NCBI GenBank assembly: GCA_964529555.1
Contig: CAZGWV010000001.1
Span: 1-64,000, forward strand
From: UBA7672 sp964529555
GTDB taxonomy: Bacteria > Pseudomonadota > Alphaproteobacteria > Caulobacterales > Hyphomonadaceae
Direction: 5' to 3'
DNA: 64,000 bases
Shown piece by piece: positions 43,096 through 52,236 of the stretch. Under the pieces are notes generated by a model. That model did not search any database. It worked only from the letters and a program-made list of their open reading frames with translations, and was not told where the DNA came from. Position 1 is the first letter of the stretch, and each line of letters opens with the position of its first letter. The translations under genes were made by a program, and so were the position numbers.

Positions 43096-43536
43096 CTACT
43101 GCCTGAACATTTCGATGCGGCGTTCGGGAGGTCCTTCAAGCACCACGGCGGCGGCCTCAACCTTCAGCACTTTGCCGGCGGAGGTATCGTCGCCTTGTTT
43201 CACCTGCACCGATTGACCGCCAATCAGGAGGCTTGCCCGCAGCGATCCCCCCATGCGGCTGATGCCCGTCAACCGCACCTCGATCGGTGGCGGCGGAGGG
43301 GCCATCGATGCACTGCGGTCAAACGCGCTACGATCCGATGCAAACGGTGATCGCTCAAGAATCGATGGTCCTGCTTTCGGCTCGGTCGGCGGCAGTGGAG
43401 CAAATTGCGCGCGCAGAATGGCAGGCGGGTTCGCATCGCTCAACGTTACTTCGGGCGGCTCAAGCATCGGCGCCGTTGCCGCGGAGGCGGCGAGAGCGAT
43501 CAGCACGATACCGGTGATGCGCAGAAACCCTCTCAT
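43096..43536 (-). CDS. gspC: T2SS inner-membrane protein, GspC-like (short)
   Basis: This 146-aa bitopic protein has one N-terminal membrane span (ITGIVLIALAASAATAP) and a Pro-rich linker. A C-terminal beta domain (about 86-146) contains IEVRLTGISRMGGSLRASLLIGGQSVQVKQGDD, resembling the homology region of GspC/PilP that contacts the secretin. It has no PDZ domain and is half the usual GspC length; GspN is an alternative name for such proteins. Its start overlaps the gspM stop. Confidence 0.7.
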   Translation of the reverse strand: MRGFLRITGIVLIALAASAATAPMLEPPEVTLSDANPPAILRAQFAPLPPTEPKAGPSILERSPFASDRSAFDRSASMAPPPPPIEVRLTGISRMGGSLRASLLIGGQSVQVKQGDDTSAGKVLKVEAAAVVLEGPPERRIEMFRQ

Positions 43537-44075
43537 GGCGATACCTCTACGGGACGCCAGGCGCGTCCGATCTGGGCTTTCACCGAGAGGAATATGTCGG
43601 GCCGCGGGCCCTGGCCGGCTTCGATTTCCAGGCGCCGCACCATGAGAAACGGGCGCTCGGCGTCAAAACTCGAAAGGAATGCGACCAGCGCCTGCAGGTC
43701 GGCTGTGAACGTAAGGTCAATCCAAACACCCTGGCCGAAGCCGCCAAGATGCTCGGCGGCGAGCGGCTGCGTTGACTGAACGGCGAGACTTGCGCTGCGG
43801 GCCAAACGGTCAACGGCGGCCTGCAGGGCAAGTTGCGCCTCGGCAGTGTCAATGTGCGCCGCTGCGAGGTCGATGGGATTGTAGGCTGCACCTGCTGGTG
43901 GAGATGACGAGGCGAGCGAGGCATAGCGTGCGAGGCGGTTCTCAGCCTCACTGCGCAGCGCCAGGGCGTCGACAAGCGGATAGCCCAGGGCCGAGACCGC
44001 AGCGCCGAGCCCGACCCCAAGGACTATGAGGGCGGCGAATTTTTGGAGGAGCGGGTGAAGTGTGCGCTGTTTCAT
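43533..44075 (-). CDS. gspM: Type II secretion protein GspM
   Basis: The 180-aa inner-membrane protein has a short cytoplasmic N-terminus, one membrane span (about 12-34) and a periplasmic ferredoxin-like domain. That domain has LALRSEAENRLARYASL and later LQALVAFLSSFDAERPFLMVRRLEIE, the T2SSM_b pattern. The start overlaps the gspL stop (ATGA). It would pair with GspL in the assembly platform. Confidence 0.87.
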   Translation of the reverse strand: MKQRTLHPLLQKFAALIVLGVGLGAAVSALGYPLVDALALRSEAENRLARYASLASSSPPAGAAYNPIDLAAAHIDTAEAQLALQAAVDRLARSASLAVQSTQPLAAEHLGGFGQGVWIDLTFTADLQALVAFLSSFDAERPFLMVRRLEIEAGQGPRPDIFLSVKAQIGRAWRPVEVSP

Positions 44076-45031
44076 GGGGCAACCGTCTTGCGTTCGCGGG
44101 CGATGATCTCGAACGACTGGTAGCTGCCAGATGGTGCGGCATTGAGGGGGCCGGTAAGTTCGATGCTCCAGGCTTTGGCAGCATCGGATATCTGCTTGAT
44201 GGCCGCAGTAGCGTCGCCCGCCTGACCGGAGAGAGTAGTCTCCAGCGGAGTCCAGCGAATTCTCGTCCACCAGGCTGTGTTGGGTGTTGCTTCATTTAGT
44301 ATGGCCAAGGTCCGCAGCGCGGTATCGGCGCGGCGGCTCATGAGTCCCCGTTCGACCAGTTGAGCGGAGACGTTGGCGTCGTTGCGCGCAGCTTCTGCCG
44401 CCACGGCGGCGCGGCGCAGAGACCGCTCCTCTGCGGCGAGCCGCTCGGTCTCGGTCTGGATGTGGGCGGTCCAGACCGAGACAGCGATCATGGTCGCGAC
44501 AATGACGCCGAGAATGATGAGCGTGTCTATGAAGAGGTTTCGCCGGGCTTTGTGTTCGGTATTCGGTGACCGTAGCTCTACGTCTTGTGCTTGCTCGACG
44601 ACGAATGCGACTGATTGCGCTCCTTTGCGCTGCGCAGCTTGCTCAAGCTCGGTCAATCGATCTTTGCGCGCCATTGCGACGGAGTAAGTCAGCGATCCAT
44701 CCGGCGCGCGCGCGGCTGCGCTCGCGACGATGCAGAGCGCCTGCGGGAGCGCTGGCGCAAGGTCCTGAATCTTAAGACCGAGCGCCTGTCGGTGCGCATC
44801 GGCAGCGCCTTTGGGTAGCCGCGCGGTCGCAGCGAACCCGTCAGTCTCGCCAAGGACGACTGTCACCTTGGAGGGAAGGCGCTTTTTGCTCGATTCGATA
44901 TCGTCTACGGAAACCATCTTGCGAGCCGGGGAGCCGAACAGGGCGGTGATCTGCGATGTCCACCAGCGGACGGTGCTGGCGATAGGATTGAGGCGATCAA
45001 GGACGCTGGGCTGAAGACGAAGCTCTGTCAT
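44072..45031 (-). CDS. gspL: Type II secretion protein GspL
   Basis: The 319-aa bitopic protein has a cytoplasmic domain (about 1-180), a membrane span at about 184-206 (LFIDTLIILGVIVATMIAVSVW) and a periplasmic domain with PNTAWWTRIRWTPLETTLSGQAGD. This is the GspL/PilN-like layout linking the GspE ATPase to GspM. It is shorter than enterobacterial GspL. The start at 45031 overlaps the gspJ stop (TAATG); an open frame continues upstream but is out of register with the operon. Confidence 0.86.
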   Translation of the reverse strand: MTELRLQPSVLDRLNPIASTVRWWTSQITALFGSPARKMVSVDDIESSKKRLPSKVTVVLGETDGFAATARLPKGAADAHRQALGLKIQDLAPALPQALCIVASAAARAPDGSLTYSVAMARKDRLTELEQAAQRKGAQSVAFVVEQAQDVELRSPNTEHKARRNLFIDTLIILGVIVATMIAVSVWTAHIQTETERLAAEERSLRRAAVAAEAARNDANVSAQLVERGLMSRRADTALRTLAILNEATPNTAWWTRIRWTPLETTLSGQAGDATAAIKQISDAAKAWSIELTGPLNAAPSGSYQSFEIIARERKTVAP

Positions 45032-45546
45032 TACCGGCACTCCAGCGTCACCGTATCGAACAGGCAATCGAAGGGAAGGTCTCGCCTGGGCATCGCCATG
45101 GCGAGGGGCGTCTGTAAATTGGGCGCAAGGAGCACGATCAGGCCGCCTGGCCGCTGCTCGAACCTGGACCCCGTCGGGACGTAGATGCTTCTGTCAAGGC
45201 CGGCTGAGCGCCATTCCAGTGCCAGGCCGCTTGCGGAAGGCTCCAGACGAGCGCTCACCTGATCGGAGCCTATCTTTGCCTCGATCTGGTCAGAAGTCAC
45301 AACGAGACTGCCGGCGTCCGCGCGTTCGAGCAGCGCCAGTACGCTTCCGATGGATCGGCTCGCGCGAACCTCTGTGACGGCTGTCCGGACAACACCTGTC
45401 GTTTGACCATAGCGGTGGGTCAGCTCGACCAGGCCGACGATCAAGAGCGAGGCGACGAGAAGCCCCACGACAAGTTCCGTCAACGTGAACCCCGCTTCTG
45501 AATCTATGGCCGCCTTACGGCGCCGGGGCGATGCGATACGCTTCAA
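45031..45546 (-). CDS. gspJ: Minor pseudopilin GspJ
   Basis: The 171-aa protein has a prepilin leader ending SEAG and the mature start FTLTELVVGLLVASLLIVGLV with Glu5, the class III pilin signature. The soluble domain contains LERADAGSLVVTSDQI and two C-terminal cysteines (FDCLFDTVTLEC). By size and operon position it is GspJ of the pseudopilus tip. It overlaps gspI by 32 nt. Confidence 0.84.
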   Translation of the reverse strand: MKRIASPRRRKAAIDSEAGFTLTELVVGLLVASLLIVGLVELTHRYGQTTGVVRTAVTEVRASRSIGSVLALLERADAGSLVVTSDQIEAKIGSDQVSARLEPSASGLALEWRSAGLDRSIYVPTGSRFEQRPGGLIVLLAPNLQTPLAMAMPRRDLPFDCLFDTVTLECR

Positions 45547-45889
45547 GGCGCGTTACTCCCTTCCGGCCGGCCGCTTGCCAGGCAACTGCGATCTCAACCT
45601 CAACCAATCCAGGCAATTCGATCTGCTCCTCGCCATAACTCACTGTCCAGGAGAGTTGCCTGTCTGAGCTGGCGCCCTGCCGAGGGGTTAGAACGATGTC
45701 TGGAGCCGCCAGGGCCTCGGCCAGCAAAACCTCGGCTTGACGCAAAGCTTGGGTGCGAACCTCCATCTCGAGTGTGCGTGACCTTGACGAAGCGAGTATG
45801 TTGATGAGCGCCGCAGCTGCGATGGCTGAAAGCGCCAAAGCTGCAATCGCTTCCACCAGACCAAAGCCGTCCTCGCTACTCCCGCGCAT
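45515..45889 (-). CDS. gspI: Minor pseudopilin GspI
   Basis: The 124-aa protein begins MRGSSEDGFGLVEAIAALALSAIAAAAL. Cleavage after Gly8 leaves FGLVE with Glu5. The remainder (RSRTLEMEVRTQALRQAEVLLAEALA; LSWTVSYGEEQ) fits GspI, which often carries such a helix after the hydrophobic segment. It overlaps gspF by one base and gspJ by 32 nt. No separate GspH gene is seen, so this may be a reduced pseudopilus. Confidence 0.84.
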   Translation of the reverse strand: MRGSSEDGFGLVEAIAALALSAIAAAALINILASSRSRTLEMEVRTQALRQAEVLLAEALAAPDIVLTPRQGASSDRQLSWTVSYGEEQIELPGLVEVEIAVAWQAAGRKGVTRLEAYRIAPAP

Positions 45890-47076
45890 CAGAAGGTTCC
45901 CTCGCCGAGTTGGGACAAGCCCGTCAGGAACGCGCTCATAAGCCAGCCGGTAAACCCGCCCATGGTGAGAATCAGGATGGGACCGGCGGCTGCCGCGGCT
46001 CGATCAAGGCGGCGCAGGGCGCGCTCGATAGCGATATTGCCCGCACGCATTAGCATTTCGCCGAGTGCTCCTGATTCCTCGCCAACTCGCGCGAGACGAT
46101 GAAGTTCAGGCGAGGCATTGGGGAGCGCGGCGAGCGAGCCCGCGATAGTTCGCCCATCTCGAAGGGCCCGACCGGCGGCTTTGAACCGTCCCCTCCAAAT
46201 GATGTTGGGTGCTGAAGATGCGGCAAGATCGATAGCAGTTGCGGCCGGCGCGCCGCCGGAGATCAGCGCGCCGAGCGTGCGGGCAAAGGCCCCACAATTG
46301 ATGTCGCGTACAATGCCGCTGAGGAATGGCATGTTGGCCCGTGTGGCTGCTAAGAGTTCACGCAGCGGCGAGCGTCGTGAGGCGACAATCAGGAGCGCGA
46401 CCGCAACCGCCCCGCCAGCCAACAAGAGAAGGCCGTCTCGCTGCAAGGTCTCGCCAATTGCGAGGACGAGGGTAAGCCCCTCGGGCGGATTGGGCGCGTC
46501 TTCAAGGAGCGGCGCGATAGCGGGTCCGGCAAAGACGGTGAGCGCGATGATCGCGAATATGGAGAGAACCACCAGAAAGGCGGGATAGGCGAGGGCGTTA
46601 CCGATGCGTTGGCCAAATTCTGATTGTCGGCGCAGCAGGTCAGCTGCAAACCGGAGCGAGTCTCCGAGCTTGCCGGATGCCTCGCCGGCGCGCGCCAGTT
46701 CGGAGGCAAAGGCCAGGTCACCGGTGTCCTCCAGCCGGGTTGCGCGCCCGAAATCGGATCCGACGTCAAGCCGTTCGGCCATAAGCCGAGCGAGCTGAGC
46801 CGCCCGCGGCGTGGAGGCGCCGGTTGAGAGGACGTCGAGCGCCCGCCTCAGAGGGACGCCGGCATCGTGCAGAGCAGCCAGATCCGCCAGAAATATTGCG
46901 AGCTCTGGTCGAGGTATACGACGATGCGAGAGGTTTGTTCTGGTCTTGCGGAGCTTGACTACCGTCTCGCCGCGCGCCGCCAAGGTGCGTGTTGCCTCAG
47001 TGATCGTCTCCGCCTCAATGAGACCGGTGCGCGCCTGGCCAGTGGGAAGTAGAGCGTTATACCGGTACATCGCCAT
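45889..47076 (-). CDS. gspF: Type II secretion inner-membrane platform protein GspF
   Basis: The 395-aa polytopic protein has two T2SSF domains. The first has FLADLAALHDAGVPLRRALDVLSTG and the second has FARTLGALISGGAPAATAIDLA. Three membrane spans lie at about 165-190, 215-235 and 365-385. The ELHRLARVGEESGALGEML block is diagnostic. It couples GspE ATP hydrolysis to pseudopilus growth. The gene lies 3 nt downstream of gspE. Confidence 0.94.
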   Translation of the reverse strand: MAMYRYNALLPTGQARTGLIEAETITEATRTLAARGETVVKLRKTRTNLSHRRIPRPELAIFLADLAALHDAGVPLRRALDVLSTGASTPRAAQLARLMAERLDVGSDFGRATRLEDTGDLAFASELARAGEASGKLGDSLRFAADLLRRQSEFGQRIGNALAYPAFLVVLSIFAIIALTVFAGPAIAPLLEDAPNPPEGLTLVLAIGETLQRDGLLLLAGGAVAVALLIVASRRSPLRELLAATRANMPFLSGIVRDINCGAFARTLGALISGGAPAATAIDLAASSAPNIIWRGRFKAAGRALRDGRTIAGSLAALPNASPELHRLARVGEESGALGEMLMRAGNIAIERALRRLDRAAAAAGPILILTMGGFTGWLMSAFLTGLSQLGEGTF

Positions 47077-47079
47077 GGA

Positions 47080-48807
47080 TCAGCCCGCCATGGCGCGCAA
47101 AACTTCAGCGGAGGTCGTAAGGCCTTGGCGTACTTTAAGGGCGCCATCATCCATCAAGTGTGAAGTGAGGCAGTTCGCCGCCGCTCGGTCGACAGGCCCA
47201 AGGTCGCGCACCGCGTTGAGAAAGCCCTCCGACGCTTCAAACCCTTCAGCAATCGCGATCCGCCCGAGGAACCCGCTTTGCGTGCAGCGCGAACATCCGG
47301 CCGCATCGAATACGGCGGCGTCACTTGGCAGGCGAAAGGCCGTCTTCTCGGTTTCACTGGGCGTGCGCGGCCGGCGGCAGTGGATGCAAAGTCGTCGCAC
47401 CAAGCGTTGCGAGAGTGCTCCGCGGAAGCAGGCGGCAAGCTGAAATGGTTCGACACCCATTTCAAGCAGGCGCGGTACGGCGCGTGGGGCGTCAATTGCA
47501 TGAAGCGTTGCAAGGACGAGATGGCCGGTGAGGGCGGCCTGGACCGCTGCCTTCGCTGTCTCACTATCACGAATCTCACCCACCAGGATGACGTCTGGGT
47601 CTTGCCGCAGGAAGGCGCGGATAGCTGAGGGGAAGGTAACCCCCGCCTTTGGCGCGGTCTGCACCTGGGTCACATGATCGAAGTGAAACTCGACCGGATC
47701 TTCGACAGTGAGCACCTTGCGCGGGCTCGTGCGCATCGCCTCAAGACCTGCGTAGAGTGTTGTCGTCTTGCCCGAACCCGTCGGTCCGGTCACAAGAAAG
47801 AGGCCATGTGGCCATGCCAGCGCTCGATCAAGCAACAAACGTTCGTTAGGTGAGAATCCGAGCGCATCAAAGCTGAGCTTCACTTCGCTGCGGTCCAGGA
47901 TGCGGATCACGGCGGACTCGCCATTGACCGATGGAACAATAGAGACGCGCAGGTCTACGGGGCGGCCGCCCACAACCACGGTTGTACGCCCATCCTGCGC
48001 GGCGCGGCGATCGCCAAGGTCGAGATCAGCGAGCACTTTGATGCGGGCGATAACGGACGCAGCAGCGGCGAGCGGCTCTTCTGCAATCTTCTCAAGCACC
48101 CCATCAATACGGAATCGCACGGAGAGCGCGTTTGAGCGCGGTTCGATATGAACGTCTGAGGCGCGCCGGACGATGGCTTCGGTCAACCAACCAGCGACAC
48201 GTCGCGCCACCGGAGCGTCGCGATCAAACTCCAAGGCTGCTTCGGCGCGGTCTTCGTCGCGTTCGGCAACTTCTTGCGTCCAGGCTCCGCGAACGTCTTC
48301 GTAGGCTCCCGAGAATAGTCGCCGCTGCTCAGCTGCTCGGGCGATGCTGACAGTAACCGGCCGACCTGTGGCAAAGCGGACGCCACGCACCGCCTCGTCG
48401 TCAAATGGATCAACGAGGCCAAGAAGAACGTTCTGTCCGTCGCCTCGAAAGACCACGCACCGATGCGTGCGCATAAACGCAGGGGAGAGAACGCTGGCGA
48501 TATCCGGATCGACCTCGCCATCCGCCGCCGGCAGGCCAGAGACATACATGAAGGCCGCCTGCAGGGCGTCGTCGCTCACGGATCCAAGCCGGTTGAGAAC
48601 TAGCGGCAAGGATTCGCGGTCGATGCCTTGAGCTCGACGCGCTGCGTTCTCGGTGCTTGTGCTCAACCCATCGTTCTCACGCAGCCAGGCAAGGACCCGT
48701 TCGTAGGAAGATGTATCTTCCACGGCATGAGGCGCAGGGTCCGTGACTGGTTCCGGAGTCACTCCGCGAGCAAGCACTTCATCTGGCTGAGCATCGCGCG
48801 GCGCCAT
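47080..48807 (-). CDS. gspE: Type II secretion ATPase GspE
   Basis: The 575-aa hexameric ATPase has an N-terminal GspE/PilB domain and a C-terminal motor with Walker A VTGPTGSGKTTTLYAG (about 340-355). It also has the Asp box LTVEDPVEF, Walker B LRQDPDVILVGEIRD and the His box GHLVLATLHAID. The GspE-type zinc tetracysteine is present as LCIHC (about 475) and GCSRC (about 505). All motifs are intact, so the enzyme should be active. Confidence 0.96.
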   Translation of the reverse strand: MAPRDAQPDEVLARGVTPEPVTDPAPHAVEDTSSYERVLAWLRENDGLSTSTENAARRAQGIDRESLPLVLNRLGSVSDDALQAAFMYVSGLPAADGEVDPDIASVLSPAFMRTHRCVVFRGDGQNVLLGLVDPFDDEAVRGVRFATGRPVTVSIARAAEQRRLFSGAYEDVRGAWTQEVAERDEDRAEAALEFDRDAPVARRVAGWLTEAIVRRASDVHIEPRSNALSVRFRIDGVLEKIAEEPLAAAASVIARIKVLADLDLGDRRAAQDGRTTVVVGGRPVDLRVSIVPSVNGESAVIRILDRSEVKLSFDALGFSPNERLLLDRALAWPHGLFLVTGPTGSGKTTTLYAGLEAMRTSPRKVLTVEDPVEFHFDHVTQVQTAPKAGVTFPSAIRAFLRQDPDVILVGEIRDSETAKAAVQAALTGHLVLATLHAIDAPRAVPRLLEMGVEPFQLAACFRGALSQRLVRRLCIHCRRPRTPSETEKTAFRLPSDAAVFDAAGCSRCTQSGFLGRIAIAEGFEASEGFLNAVRDLGPVDRAAANCLTSHLMDDGALKVRQGLTTSAEVLRAMAG

Positions 48808-48809
48808 GG

Positions 48810-49289
48810 CTAGTCGGACCGGACGTCAGCGTCAGCGCCTTCGCCCCCTTCTTTTCCATCAGCGCCTAAGGACAGCACGTAGGGCGGCTGGTTAGCGACT
48901 TCGGAACGCGCGATGAGATATTTGCGCTCCCAGGGATCGAGCAAGGTCCGTTCGGACCGCACGTAAGGACCGTTCCAGACGCCAACGCCTTGCGGGGCCG
49001 CAAGCAGAGCATCGATGCCTTCTTCTGGCGTTGGATATCGGCCGACATCGATGAAGAAATCATCGAGCGATGCCGACAGCGTGTTGGCTTGAAGCTTTGC
49101 AGTCCGCGTCTGGGCCGTGTTGAAGCGCCCAAGGATCTGCGGTGTGACAGCAGCAGCGATCAACGCCAGCACGACGATGACCACGAGCAGTTCGGTCAGC
49201 GTATAGCCAGCCTCGGAGTGTTCACGCGTTTTGCGCAAGCTGGTGTCACGCTGCGCGATCCGCCTATGCGCGTTCTGCTTACGAGACAT
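48810..49289 (-). CDS. gspG: Major pseudopilin GspG
   Basis: The 159-aa protein has a 28-residue basic leader ending SEAG, then YTLTELLVVIVVLALIAAAVTPQIL with Glu5. The GspG C-terminal domain carries RYPTPEEGIDALLAAP and WNGPYVRSERTLLDPWERKYL, and the calcium-binding end GADGKEGGEGADADV. The start at 49289 has GGAGG 8 nt upstream and overlaps gspK by 11 nt; an upstream ATG at 49331 is less likely. Confidence 0.94.
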   Translation of the reverse strand: MSRKQNAHRRIAQRDTSLRKTREHSEAGYTLTELLVVIVVLALIAAAVTPQILGRFNTAQTRTAKLQANTLSASLDDFFIDVGRYPTPEEGIDALLAAPQGVGVWNGPYVRSERTLLDPWERKYLIARSEVANQPPYVLSLGADGKEGGEGADADVRSD

Positions 49290-49986
49290 CGCATGGGCCT
49301 CCAGCAAGGCGGCTTGTCGGACGCCAATCAAGAATCTTGAAAGGAGAAGCAGGCGTTCGCGTGAGTAGAATCACCGCGCTGAGGCCGTCCTGTTCTTGAC
49401 CAACGATAGCCAAGTCTACGGTCAACCGCGCGCCCGCACCCGGTCGCCCAATCTCCATGTCTTCTTTGGCGGCTGCCGGATCAAAGTCGGCGGCGCCCCC
49501 GAACGCTGTCAGATATGTGGTGAGGCAATCCTCAACCGACCGTTGGAGCCCGAGGTCTGACACCAACCGCATTGGTCCCTCTGAGGCGCGGCGGGTCAGA
49601 GCCGCCACGACGTCCTCGCGGATCGTTGCGTCGACGTTCCGCTCCTGGAGGAAGGCGCTAACAACAGATGGCTCGGCAAGGTTGATGTCGAGCTTGCGCG
49701 TTTCCCAGCTTATGCGCGCCGTCACCTGTTGGCCGAGCACGGGGAAGAAGGCTTGACCTTCAAGGTCGATCTGCCGACGTCGTGGCTCCAGCACCAGTTG
49801 TGTTCCCACAACGAGCAGGGCGGACCGCAAGAGGCTGGCCTGGGTTGCTTCCGCCTCTGCGCGCTTTGATGTGACAAGCGCACTGCTTGAGGCGCCAACC
49901 AGGGCCGCCGCGACGATGCTGATCGCCAGCAGCGAGCCAATGGCTGTGGCCAAGATATAGCCATCCTCGCGCGTTTGCCCCGTCAC
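49279..49986 (-). CDS. gspK: Minor pseudopilin GspK
   Basis: The 235-aa protein has the leader MTGQTREDG followed by YILATAIGSLLAISIVAAALVGAS, lacking Glu5 as GspK tip pilins usually do. The body has ISWETRKLDINLAEPSVVSAFL and DVVAALTRRASEGPM, matching the GspK helix-hairpin region (KLNLNxA). It is shorter than the roughly 300-330 aa of typical GspK. The start overlaps the gspD stop. Confidence 0.82.
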   Translation of the reverse strand: MTGQTREDGYILATAIGSLLAISIVAAALVGASSSALVTSKRAEAEATQASLLRSALLVVGTQLVLEPRRRQIDLEGQAFFPVLGQQVTARISWETRKLDINLAEPSVVSAFLQERNVDATIREDVVAALTRRASEGPMRLVSDLGLQRSVEDCLTTYLTAFGGAADFDPAAAKEDMEIGRPGAGARLTVDLAIVGQEQDGLSAVILLTRTPASPFKILDWRPTSRLAGGPCDVS

Positions 49987-51923
49987 CTCGCAAACTCCTC
50001 TTCGAGTTTACGAAACGCCTCTCGGAGTTGGTCGGTGGCGGCAACCGACGCTGGTCCGTCCGCAAGAATGCGAGGCGTCACAAATACGATGAGCTCAGTG
50101 CGTTCGGTGATCCGCCCATCGCTTTTGAACAGGCCGCCGATCAGCGGGATGTCCATCAGCAAGGGTATGCCCGTGACACTGCCGCTTTCGGTTGTCGAGA
50201 TGAGCCCGCCCAGCGCTACGGACTGCCCCGAAGGAACCAGAAGTTTGCTTTCAATCTTGCGTTGCTGGATCGTTGGCGAGTCGATGCCGGATGAAGTCGT
50301 GCGAGCAACTTGTGAAACTTCTTGCGCGATCTCAAGCTCGACCATGCCGCCGGCCCGTACACGGGGGACTACGGTGAGAATAACCCCGGTATCGCGATAA
50401 ACTGTCTGGTTAACGATAGGCGCGTTGGGGTCGGTGACCGATATCGCTGTTTGTGTCACGATCGGGACCTGATCGCCCACCTGCAAATTGGCAGTCTCGT
50501 TATTGAGCGCGACCACGCTGGGACGCGAGACGACTTTTACTTCGGTAATGCTCGACAGAACATTTAGCGCAGCATTGATATCCGTGTTGACATAACTCAG
50601 CGAAAAACCCGGAAAGCTACTGGTTACCTGGCCGCTCGGGGCGTCCGTGAATGTTCCAGTGAACCGATCTTCAATGCCCTTCCAATTGACTCCATACTGA
50701 AGCTCATTGTCGAGCGTTACCTCGATGATTGCAGCCTCGATCAGGACTTGTGGCGCGGGCTTGTCGAGCGCTTCGAGCAGCGCTTTGGCCTCGGCCAATT
50801 GTGTTGGCCCACCGCGCGCGATGACTGCATTTTGGCTGAGATTCCAGCCGACCGAAAGCGACTGTTCAGGGCCCGTTGTATCGAGTGTCGCCGGGTTGTT
50901 GGCGCCGAGTTGCGGCGCGCTTGCGGGGGGCGCCGCGGTACCAACGCCAGTTGCGTGCGCTCCTTGAGAGCCGCCGCCCCCGACCTCGCGCAGAGACTCG
51001 GCAAGCGTCTCCGCGCTAGCGTTAGTGGCGCGATAGATCAGAAGCCCAGGGCTCATTGCCGAACTGGAGACGTCCAGCCGTTCGATCCATCCCCGGATCA
51101 CCGGTACAAGCTGAGGATCACGCGCCAGCACAATCAGACGCGACAGTCTTGGGATGGAGACAAGGTCGACCGAAGTTGTCGAAGGGCCCAGGATAGGCTT
51201 GAGTTCAGCGATCAGTCCGTCGGGTGTGACATTCTTGAGTTCGAAGGTTGCAACGGACACCTGCGCAAACCAGTCCACGTCGAACATGGCGGCAGCATCT
51301 GAGATTGCGGTGATGGAGGCTTCATCGCCTCGTACGAGCAGAAATCGCCGCCGGTCGTCGGTCTGAACGATTGTTGCGGAGGGGGCAAAGGGAGCAACCA
51401 GAGGGCCGAGCTGGCTCGGGCTTATGAAGCGTGGGGTTACCACAGCGACGCCACCACCGGGCGGTGAGCTCTGGCCTGGGCTGATGACAGCCGCCTGAAC
51501 GGGCGCGCCTTGATCGCCAGCACGCGCGACGGCGACAAAGTCACCACGGTCGATGACGGCGATCCCCATAGGCCTGAGCGCTATGCGGACTGCATCAATA
51601 GCTGCGAGGCGCGAGCGTGCCTCCTCAATGCGCATGGTAACGACACCTGAAACATCGGGCGCGATAGAGTAATCGATCTTCAGAAACTCGCCGAGGATCT
51701 GGTTGAGGACCATGGCGATGTCCGCGCCAGCGTAGGTTGCCGAGAAGGGCTGCTCGGTCTCGAAGTCGACTGGGCTTGTTTGCTGTGAAGCGCTGCCGCT
51801 CTGGACGAATTGGCCGGGCCGGATGACAGACTGGTCGCTGGGCGGTTGCGCAGTCGCCAATCCACTCATGCCCGATGTCAGGAGGAGGGCGTACGCCGCA
51901 GTGAGCCTTTGTCCAGTGCGCAT
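49983..51923 (-). CDS. gspD: Type II secretion secretin GspD
   Basis: The 646-aa outer-membrane channel subunit has a signal peptide ending LATAQ, the N0 domain (FSATYAGADIAMVLNQILGEFLKIDYSI) and N1-N3 domains. The secretin domain (about 380-625) contains VLIEAAIIEVTLDNELQYGVNW, VVSRPSVVALNNETANLQVGDQVPI and YRDTGVILTVVPRVRAGG. It also has ALGGLISTTESGSVTGIPLLMDIPLIGGLF. It is the first gene of the operon and diverges from the RHS C accessory genes. No pilotin gene is seen. Confidence 0.96.
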   Translation of the reverse strand: MRTGQRLTAAYALLLTSGMSGLATAQPPSDQSVIRPGQFVQSGSASQQTSPVDFETEQPFSATYAGADIAMVLNQILGEFLKIDYSIAPDVSGVVTMRIEEARSRLAAIDAVRIALRPMGIAVIDRGDFVAVARAGDQGAPVQAAVISPGQSSPPGGGVAVVTPRFISPSQLGPLVAPFAPSATIVQTDDRRRFLLVRGDEASITAISDAAAMFDVDWFAQVSVATFELKNVTPDGLIAELKPILGPSTTSVDLVSIPRLSRLIVLARDPQLVPVIRGWIERLDVSSSAMSPGLLIYRATNASAETLAESLREVGGGGSQGAHATGVGTAAPPASAPQLGANNPATLDTTGPEQSLSVGWNLSQNAVIARGGPTQLAEAKALLEALDKPAPQVLIEAAIIEVTLDNELQYGVNWKGIEDRFTGTFTDAPSGQVTSSFPGFSLSYVNTDINAALNVLSSITEVKVVSRPSVVALNNETANLQVGDQVPIVTQTAISVTDPNAPIVNQTVYRDTGVILTVVPRVRAGGMVELEIAQEVSQVARTTSSGIDSPTIQQRKIESKLLVPSGQSVALGGLISTTESGSVTGIPLLMDIPLIGGLFKSDGRITERTELIVFVTPRILADGPASVAATDQLREAFRKLEEEFAR

Positions 51924-52186
51924 AAGCCCCCCGCAGGCTGGGACGCGAGCGGTCGCCGCATCGCGTGCGCCACCGCTGCGCCCCTCTGTCTGTACTCAAC
52001 GACATCGTGTCGCAACACGAAGGCGTGGGCAACATTGAACTGAATGGGCGTAGGGTTCATTTGTCGTCAGGACGCAGCGGGTGGTTGTGCGTCTTCCAGC
52101 GGCGGCGCCCGCTAGCGTGATAAGAAAATTCTATGCACACGCGAAGTTTTTGATTGCGAGTCGCGTTGCCTTAGACCTAGGCTCAC
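51924..52186. promoter_or_regulatory. Divergent promoter region gspD / RHS C accessory operon
   Basis: The gap of about 313 nt (together with the hairpin at its right end) lies between the T2SS operon and the plus-strand RHS C operon. It must hold both promoters. Only the AT-richer stretch around 52125-52150 stands out. No operator is recognised. Confidence 0.4.
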
Positions 52187-52224
52187 AACCCATGTGCAGC
52201 GACGTCTGTCGATGCACATGGGTT
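52187..52224 (+). promoter_or_regulatory. Strong leader hairpin before the RHS C accessory gene
   Basis: AACCCATGTGCA (52187-52198) and TGCACATGGGTT (52213-52224) are perfect inverted repeats. The intervening 14 nt contain CGAC-GTCT-GTCG, so the whole folds into a 12-bp stem plus a 4-bp stem. It ends 12 nt before the ATG, and the right arm runs into the GGGGG ribosome-site tract. It could control translation or act as an operator dyad. Confidence 0.55.
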
Positions 52225-52236
52225 GGGGGCCACTGC

